From: HyVt-105 sp049975425
GTDB taxonomy: Bacteria > Bacteroidota > Bacteroidia > Bacteroidales > VadinHA17
Direction of reading: 5' to 3'
Assembly: GCA_049975425.1 (NCBI GenBank)
Contig: JBNGDI010000033.1
Location: forward strand, 1-31,234
DNA length: 31,234 nucleotides
The position numbers and the translations under genes are program-made. Shown piece after piece: positions 26,505 to 31,234 of this stretch (the stretch's first letter is position 1; each line of letters starts with the position of its first letter). The notes beneath the pieces were generated by a model. It searched no databases. It saw only the letters and a program-made list of their open reading frames with translations, and was not told where the DNA came from.

Positions 26505-26550
26505 ACCGTTTTGCCGGTTCAGATCCTACCGGCAAAACGGTTATTTTTTT
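26505..26550 (+). terminator. Rho-independent terminator after tpx
   Basis: A perfect 14-bp stem (ACCGTTTTGCCGGT, 26505-26518, with 26528-26541) encloses a 9-nt loop and is followed by a T-rich tract (26541-26550). It closes the lipoprotein-tpx unit. Confidence 0.92.
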
Positions 26551-26668
26551 CCTGTTGATCAGGACTTACACGACTTTTGTCAATTCTTCCGGGAAATCAC
26601 TTGAAAATTACCGGGTGTTTTACGAAATTTAAACAGCTATTCCAATTCCTAACCTTAAAATAAAACCT

Positions 26669-29600
26669 ATGAAAAAATCTCTACTCGTTTTCACCTTTTT
26701 GTTTTTCATCATTTCCGCGTTTTCCCAGTCTGTTTTTATCAATGAGATCCATTATGATAACGACGGAGGGGATACGGATGAAGGGGTGGAAATTGCCGGT
26801 CCGGCCGGAACCGACCTCACCGGCTGGTCGCTGGTTGGCTATAATGGAAAAGGGGGAGCGGTGTACAGCACAACGAATCTTTCGGGCACTATCCCCGACC
26901 AGATGAACGGCTTTGGTACGCTGTGGTTCGAAATTCCCGGCTTGCAGAACGGAGCACCCGACGGCATTGCTCTGGTGGATCCCTCAAGCAGTGTGATCCA
27001 GTTTCTGAGTTATGAGGGGACATTTACCGCCGCCGACGGTCCTGCCGGCGGCATGGAAAGTACGGATATCGGTGTGCAGCAGACGTCCAGTACAGAAATT
27101 GGTCTTACGCTGCAATTAAGTGGTGAAGGGGTCGTTTACACCGATTTTACATGGGAAGGCCCGGTGGCTGAAACCAGGGGGAATGTGAATCTGAACCAGA
27201 TGCTGGGCACGGACGAAGATCCTCCTGAGTGGACAACGGATTTCCCCGTGATGCAGAATGTTCTGGATACCCAGGGCGACCTGCATGTGAGCCTCAACGA
27301 GCCCGGTACGGTGTATTACGTGGTGGTGGCCGACGGCGCCACGGCTCCCACAGCCGAAGAAGTGAAAGCCGGGGCAGATTATGGCGGTGTGGAAGTGCTG
27401 GAGGCCGGCAGCATCGATGTGGCCGAAGCGGAGACAGAATACGTGGAGACCATTAAAGGAGCAACCCCTGAAACATCGTATGATATTTATGTGGTGGCTG
27501 AAGACAAAGCTTCTACGACTAACCTGCAGGCTACTCCTGTGCTGCTGGAAGTGACCACCACCGCTCAGCGGGTGCTGACCATCCTGGCCCCTGAGGCAGG
27601 CGATACGTACTATGTGGGGGATGAAGTGACCTTCCAGTGGACGGCCGGGAACATTACACAGGTCATGATCGGAGGGTATGATTTTACCGGAGGAGAATAT
27701 TTCTTGCTGGCCGATGAGGTTACCGGCGAACCGTTCGTGATCGATGCCACCCTGGGGCAGTTTGCCTATACCATTCCCAATTTTGTTTCCTCCGATAGTG
27801 TCGATATACGTATTTTCGATGCCGCCGATACAACTTTTTACGACAAGGTTTACCCGGTGTACCTGGTGGACGAGGTGGATCCGGGTCTGTATGCCACATA
27901 TCCAGAGAACGGTGCCGTGTATGTGCCGCTGGACATCGACCTGGTGGTGGTTTTTGATGAAGAGGTATATGCAGGTACGGGGAATGTGGTGATCAAAAAT
28001 GCCGATAATACGGTGTTCGAGAGCTTCGATATAACAGGGGCAGGTCCGGGCGAGTCGCTTGAAATTGAAGACAACCTGCTGTACATACGGCCAACGTCTT
28101 CCTTTGCCCAGCTGAAGAAGTACTTCGTGGAAATGGATGCCGGCGTGGTGGTCGATTTCAAAGACAATCCCTTCCCGGGCATTACGGGCATGGATACCTG
28201 GAGCTTTACCACCATGGCCGTGCCAGCGGGTATTTTCTTTGATGACTTTAATGACGGGGACCTTTCTCCGTGGGAAAATTATTCTGTTTCGGGAGCTACA
28301 AGAGAATGGCATGCATACACAACCGACAACAGTGCCAGAATGAACGGGTACGATTCGGGTGATCTGGAAGAAGACTGGCTGGTTTCTCCGGCCATTGATC
28401 TTACCAATTACACCGGGGTGTTCCTGCTGTTTGATGCCTATTACGATTATGGCTCCGACGATGCGGACAATTACCTCAAACTGTTCTATTCGACCGACTT
28501 TACAGGCGATTCGGCCAACCTGGGCACAGCCACGTGGACGGAGATCAGTTTTGACTACCCATCCTCGGAAGAATCATGGCTGGAAACGGATACACTGAAC
28601 ATACCCGATCTGGAGACCACGGTATATTTTGCCTTCAAATATCATTACAGCAGCGGGAACTACCGTGACTGGAGAATTGACAACTTTACCGTGGCCGGTT
28701 ATGCCCCGGTGGGCTCTGATGCCAGCCTGTCTGATCTGATGGTTGACGGAACCACTGTGGAAGGATTCGACCCGGCAAAAACCGATTATACCATGATTCT
28801 GCCGGCAGGTACCACAACTCCTCCCGAGGTTACCTATACCCTGACCGATCCTGAAGCCTCGGCCTATGTGACCGATGCGGCCGATCTGGCCGGTGACGCT
28901 GCCGACCGCACCACCATCGTCACGGTTACTGCTTCCGACCAGACCACTACCCGGGTATACAGCATCCGGTTTGATCTCATCCTGGAAGTGGCCGACCTGG
29001 CTGCCCTGAGAGCCGCCACGGATTTAACACGGGTGTACAAAGTAACGGGAGAAGTGATGGTTACAGCTATTGTGCCTTACAACAACCAGAAGTATATGCA
29101 GGATGCCAGCGGCGGGATCCATGTGTTTGATGAAAACGGTGTGATTACCACCAGCTACAATGAGGGCGACGGGATCACCGGACTGACAGGTACCCTGGAG
29201 GATTATTACGGTATGCTGGAACTCTTTCCATATGAAGACCCCGGATCGGCTTCTTCCACCGGCAACACGGTTGACCCGCAGGTAATATCCATCAATGAAT
29301 TGAACACGAATTTTGAGGATTACGAAGCCGAACTGGTGAAAGTGGAAGGGGTGAGCTTTACCGATGCCGACGGTTCGGCGGAATTCGCCAACGGAGAGGA
29401 TTATGAAATTACGGTGGGTGCGGAAAGTGCCATCGTACGGGTCCATTTCTATAACACTTCCGTTACGGGCGCCGTGATACCGGCCCAGGCCGATGTGCAG
29501 GGGATCGCCATCTGGCATTATGATGAGGCCAAGATCAGTCCGCGGTATATCGAAGACATCGCCGATGTTACCTCAACGGAAAAGGTGCTGTCCGATCAGT

Positions 29601-29824
29601 TGCGGATTTATCCCACTCCGGTGAGCGATATCCTGTACCTGGAGAATATCATTGGCGTCAATACCCTCGAAGTGCTGGATGTGACCGGCAGCCGGATGAT
29701 TATGAGAAATATACAGAATCAAAATACATACAGACTGGATGTTTCTACCCTGCCGAGAGGGATCTACTTCATCAGGCTGAATACGGATCAGGAAATCATG
29801 ACCAGAAAAATCATCAAAAATTAG
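26669..29824 (+). CDS. T9SS cargo: lamin-tail-like, Ig-like, anchor-J, cadherin-like, OB-like domains and sorting domain
   Basis: This 1051-residue protein has a signal peptide (MKKSLLVFTFLFFIISAFSQ). An N-terminal lamin-tail-like domain (about 22-170: VFINEIHYDNDGGDTDEG, GPAGTDLTGWSLVGYNG, QNGAPDGIALVD) closely recalls the N-terminus of secreted ExeM/NucH-type nucleases. Two fibronectin/Ig-like domains follow (about 180-403), then a SbsA/Big_5 Ig-like domain (404-515), a choice-of-anchor J domain (523-680: EEDWLVSPAIDL), a cadherin-like beta sandwich (690-775), and an OB-fold/DUF5689-like region (778-970). The end is a type A T9SS sorting domain (about 975-1051: RIYPTPVSDILYL, LPRGIYFIRL). 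No catalytic domain is visible. It is probably attached to the cell surface after T9SS export. A nuclease lipoprotein is encoded next. Confidence 0.85.
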   Translation: MKKSLLVFTFLFFIISAFSQSVFINEIHYDNDGGDTDEGVEIAGPAGTDLTGWSLVGYNGKGGAVYSTTNLSGTIPDQMNGFGTLWFEIPGLQNGAPDGIALVDPSSSVIQFLSYEGTFTAADGPAGGMESTDIGVQQTSSTEIGLTLQLSGEGVVYTDFTWEGPVAETRGNVNLNQMLGTDEDPPEWTTDFPVMQNVLDTQGDLHVSLNEPGTVYYVVVADGATAPTAEEVKAGADYGGVEVLEAGSIDVAEAETEYVETIKGATPETSYDIYVVAEDKASTTNLQATPVLLEVTTTAQRVLTILAPEAGDTYYVGDEVTFQWTAGNITQVMIGGYDFTGGEYFLLADEVTGEPFVIDATLGQFAYTIPNFVSSDSVDIRIFDAADTTFYDKVYPVYLVDEVDPGLYATYPENGAVYVPLDIDLVVVFDEEVYAGTGNVVIKNADNTVFESFDITGAGPGESLEIEDNLLYIRPTSSFAQLKKYFVEMDAGVVVDFKDNPFPGITGMDTWSFTTMAVPAGIFFDDFNDGDLSPWENYSVSGATREWHAYTTDNSARMNGYDSGDLEEDWLVSPAIDLTNYTGVFLLFDAYYDYGSDDADNYLKLFYSTDFTGDSANLGTATWTEISFDYPSSEESWLETDTLNIPDLETTVYFAFKYHYSSGNYRDWRIDNFTVAGYAPVGSDASLSDLMVDGTTVEGFDPAKTDYTMILPAGTTTPPEVTYTLTDPEASAYVTDAADLAGDAADRTTIVTVTASDQTTTRVYSIRFDLILEVADLAALRAATDLTRVYKVTGEVMVTAIVPYNNQKYMQDASGGIHVFDENGVITTSYNEGDGITGLTGTLEDYYGMLELFPYEDPGSASSTGNTVDPQVISINELNTNFEDYEAELVKVEGVSFTDADGSAEFANGEDYEITVGAESAIVRVHFYNTSVTGAVIPAQADVQGIAIWHYDEAKISPRYIEDIADVTSTEKVLSDQLRIYPTPVSDILYLENIIGVNTLEVLDVTGSRMIMRNIQNQNTYRLDVSTLPRGIYFIRLNTDQEIMTRKIIKN

Positions 29825-29847
29825 GAATTTTGATGAATGCATACTGG

Positions 29848-29884
29848 GAGGATGCCGGGCCGGTGCCCGGCATCCTCTTTTTTT
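29848..29884 (+). terminator. Rho-independent terminator after the T9SS cargo gene
   Basis: A perfect 13-bp GC-rich stem (GAGGATGCCGGGC, 29848-29860, with 29865-29877) has a 4-nt loop CGGT and is followed by seven T. It lies between the cargo gene and the nuclease gene, so the latter needs its own promoter. CATCTTTG at 29886-29893 resembles the -7 element, but no TTTG is found upstream of it. Confidence 0.93.
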
Positions 29885-29918
29885 GCATCTTTGCAAAGCA
29901 AATATTTAAAATTTATCC

Positions 29919-30806
29919 ATGAAAAGAGGGGTGGTAATAGCACTGGGGATGGTCCTGCTGGTTGCCGGTTGCCGGAAGCCCGACGATCCGCCGGTTCCGG
30001 ATAACGGGATCGATTTTTCGGCCTGTGTGGGCGGATACGGAACGGCGGGCTTTGAAATCGTGACCTTCAATGTGCAGACTTTCCCCCGTTCAGGGTATAA
30101 GAGCGTACAGGTGCTGGCCTCCCTGGTAAAGGAAATGGATGCCGACCTGATTGCTTTCCAGGAAGTGGCCTCGGAAGCGGATTTTGAAAAGCTGGATGAA
30201 CTGCTTACGGGGTACCGGGGTGTTTTCTATCCCATCGATAACAGCGACTGGAACCTGGCTTATCTTTATAAGACAGCAGAAATTAGCGTGGATGAAGAAA
30301 AAACAGCTGTTTTGTTTACAGGAGACTGGTATGCTTTTCCCCGGCCCCCTTTTGAGATCCATATCACCCATCTTCCCAGCGGCATTTCCTCGGTGGTGAT
30401 CAACAACCACCTGAAATGCTGCGGAGGAAGCGACAACGAAGCCAGAAGGCGTGCGGCCTCCGATCAACTGCATGCCTATGCCCGGGCGAATTATCCGGAG
30501 GTGCCTGTGATCATCCTGGGCGACCTGAACGACGATATCACCGGCACAACGGAGCAGGAGAATGTCTTCTGGAGTTTTACAAACGATCCTGAAAATTTTG
30601 TATTCACCGATATGGATATTGCTTCCGGTTCCCCTGCCCGCTGGTCGTATCCTTCCTGGCCCAGCCACCTCGACCATATCATCGTTTCCGATGAATGGTT
30701 CTCCTATGTGGATACCTGCCTGGTGTTCAGGCCCGAAGCTTGCTACAGCCTGTATCCTGATGTAATTTCCGACCACCGGCCGGTTTTTCTCCGGTTAACT
30801 CAGTAG
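29919..30806 (+). CDS. Endonuclease/exonuclease/phosphatase (EEP) family lipoprotein
   Basis: This 295-residue protein has a lipoprotein signal with lipobox LVAGC (acylated Cys18), then a DNase I-like fold. Catalytic residues of the EEP superfamily are visible in order: Asn51 (TFNVQ), Glu82 (AFQEVAS), His164 (INNHLK), Asp202 and Asn204 (ILGDLND), Asp252-His253 (SHLDHIIVS) and Asp285-His286 (SDHRPV). The set is complete, so it should be an active metal-dependent phosphodiesterase at the cell envelope. DNA or RNA is the most likely substrate; a phospholipid or other phosphoester cannot be excluded. Cys167-Cys168 (KCCGGSDNEARRR) is a motif seen in a subgroup of such nucleases. The ATG at 29919 gives a correct signal peptide. 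Confidence 0.9.
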   Translation: MKRGVVIALGMVLLVAGCRKPDDPPVPDNGIDFSACVGGYGTAGFEIVTFNVQTFPRSGYKSVQVLASLVKEMDADLIAFQEVASEADFEKLDELLTGYRGVFYPIDNSDWNLAYLYKTAEISVDEEKTAVLFTGDWYAFPRPPFEIHITHLPSGISSVVINNHLKCCGGSDNEARRRAASDQLHAYARANYPEVPVIILGDLNDDITGTTEQENVFWSFTNDPENFVFTDMDIASGSPARWSYPSWPSHLDHIIVSDEWFSYVDTCLVFRPEACYSLYPDVISDHRPVFLRLTQ

Positions 30807-30866
30807 AACCCCACAGGTAAATCCCAATACGCGGATCCCGGTTATTCATCCCTGAAAAAAGCAGGT

Positions 30867-30958
30867 CGTTCGCCACAGGGCGGCGAACGAAACCGGCCGG
30901 AGGGGCCGGATAAACAGTTTCTCAGGATAAAAAAAATATACTGCCGTCCCTACGGGAC
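30867..30958. repeat. Cluster of three short hairpins, REP- or IS-end-like
   Basis: Three perfect inverted repeats lie in 92 bases: CGTTCGCC/GGCGAACG (30867-30889), CCGGCC/GGCCGG (30893-30909) and GTCCC/GGGAC around TAC (30946-30958). None has a T-run, so they are not ordinary terminators of the nuclease gene. Their position next to a transposase stump suggests a repetitive or mobile element end. Confidence 0.45.
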
Positions 30959-30972
30959 TTATTGGAATATAT

Positions 30973-31095
30973 TTAATGCATTGTTACTACTGATTCAATA
31001 TTTTCTTTTGCTCCGGCTTTTGAAATACATCCATCTAAAATCTCCCGGACAACATCTCGTTTGAATGATTCGGTGTAATAATTATATCCTTTCAT
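30973..31095 (-). pseudogene. N-terminal remnant of an IS3-type transposase OrfA
   Basis: On the minus strand an ATG at 31095 opens a 40-codon frame, MKGYNYYTESFKRDVVREIL followed by a short tail. YTESFKRxVVxEIL is the typical first helix of the IS3-family OrfA helix-turn-helix protein (normally about 90-120 residues). The frame stops after about 40 residues, before the rest of the helix-turn-helix, so the gene is broken. The flank at 31105-31134 may be the element's terminal repeat. Confidence 0.55.
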
Positions 31096-31234
31096 AAGTC
31101 TACGTTTTGTGTAAACCTATTTCAGGACAAGTCACTCCCTTACTCCCTCACCAGGACAGGCCTCTGAGGGTTTTATGAGAAAAACAAGGCGGGGGAAAAG
31201 GTGCCATGGCCTGAGCAGCGATCCTGTCTGAGCC

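Larger units (their letters stand above)
30807..31234. other. Degraded insertion-sequence region at the right edge
   Basis: These 428 bases hold the hairpin cluster and the transposase stump. In the last 100 bases I see no gene; two similar words, AGGACAAG (31123-31130) and AGGACAGG (31153-31160), occur 30 bases apart. The stretch appears to be intergenic DNA disturbed by a former insertion. Confidence 0.5.

Noticed and set aside
27116..28312. Minus-strand open frame of 398 codons within the T9SS cargo gene
   Set aside because: It lies entirely antisense to a convincing domain-rich gene, and its translation is low-complexity and His/Ile-rich without signature.

Overview
The window looks like chromosomal DNA of a mid-GC, free-living, probably anaerobic or facultative member of the Bacteroidetes (Bacteroidales/Marinilabiliales-like). 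The evidence is a short primary-type sigma factor of about 288 residues, a secreted protein with a type IX secretion sorting domain, a TPR/PD40/OmpA envelope protein with SPOR-like repeats, promoters of the form TTTG-N20-TAnnTTT, weak Shine-Dalgarno sequences at most genes, and very large multi-PAS sensor kinases. No rRNA, tRNA or CRISPR array is visible. Genus and species cannot be assigned from the sequence alone.

Layout. (1) 114-2221: a minus-strand secreted C1-family cysteine peptidase, then a plus-strand DUF1360 membrane protein and a small cupin gene that looks frameshifted near its 3' end. (2) 2324-4414: nrfH and nrfA, the tetraheme and pentaheme subunits of ammonia-forming nitrite reductase, with all heme and active-site residues visible. 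(3) 4568-21577: about 17 kb of signal transduction. It holds four histidine kinases, eight receiver domains and a sigma-70 factor. In order these are: a membrane dCache-GAF-PocR-3xPAS kinase with an Rcp1-like receiver; a REC-PAS-PAS-kinase-REC hybrid; a convergent single-domain receiver; a divergent rpoD-like gene; a nine-PAS NarL-type kinase overlapping a LuxR-type DNA-binding regulator; a further lone receiver overlapping a PAS-PAS-kinase-REC hybrid; and a membrane protein that joins a kinase-type phosphoacceptor helix to a receiver without any ATPase domain. (4) 21616-24177: the TPR-PD40-OmpA-SPOR envelope protein. (5) 24216-26474: a small conserved membrane protein of unknown function, a lipoprotein with a NADase-type glycan-binding-like domain, and thiol peroxidase (tpx) with a textbook terminator. 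(6) 26669-30806: a 1051-residue T9SS cargo whose N-terminus resembles that of secreted DNases but which lacks a nuclease domain, followed after a strong terminator by a separate lipoprotein nuclease of the EEP (DNase I-like) family. (7) 30807-31234: hairpins and a 40-codon transposase stump, a degraded insertion-sequence end.

How it may fit together (inference). The region pairs respiratory nitrite ammonification with a dense phosphorelay. Only one of the eight receiver domains is attached to a DNA-binding output, so most of the cluster probably passes phosphate between proteins. The best candidates for new biology are the ATPase-less membrane DHp-REC protein at the end of the signalling cluster, the PocR-containing membrane kinase, and the split DNase-like pair at the right.
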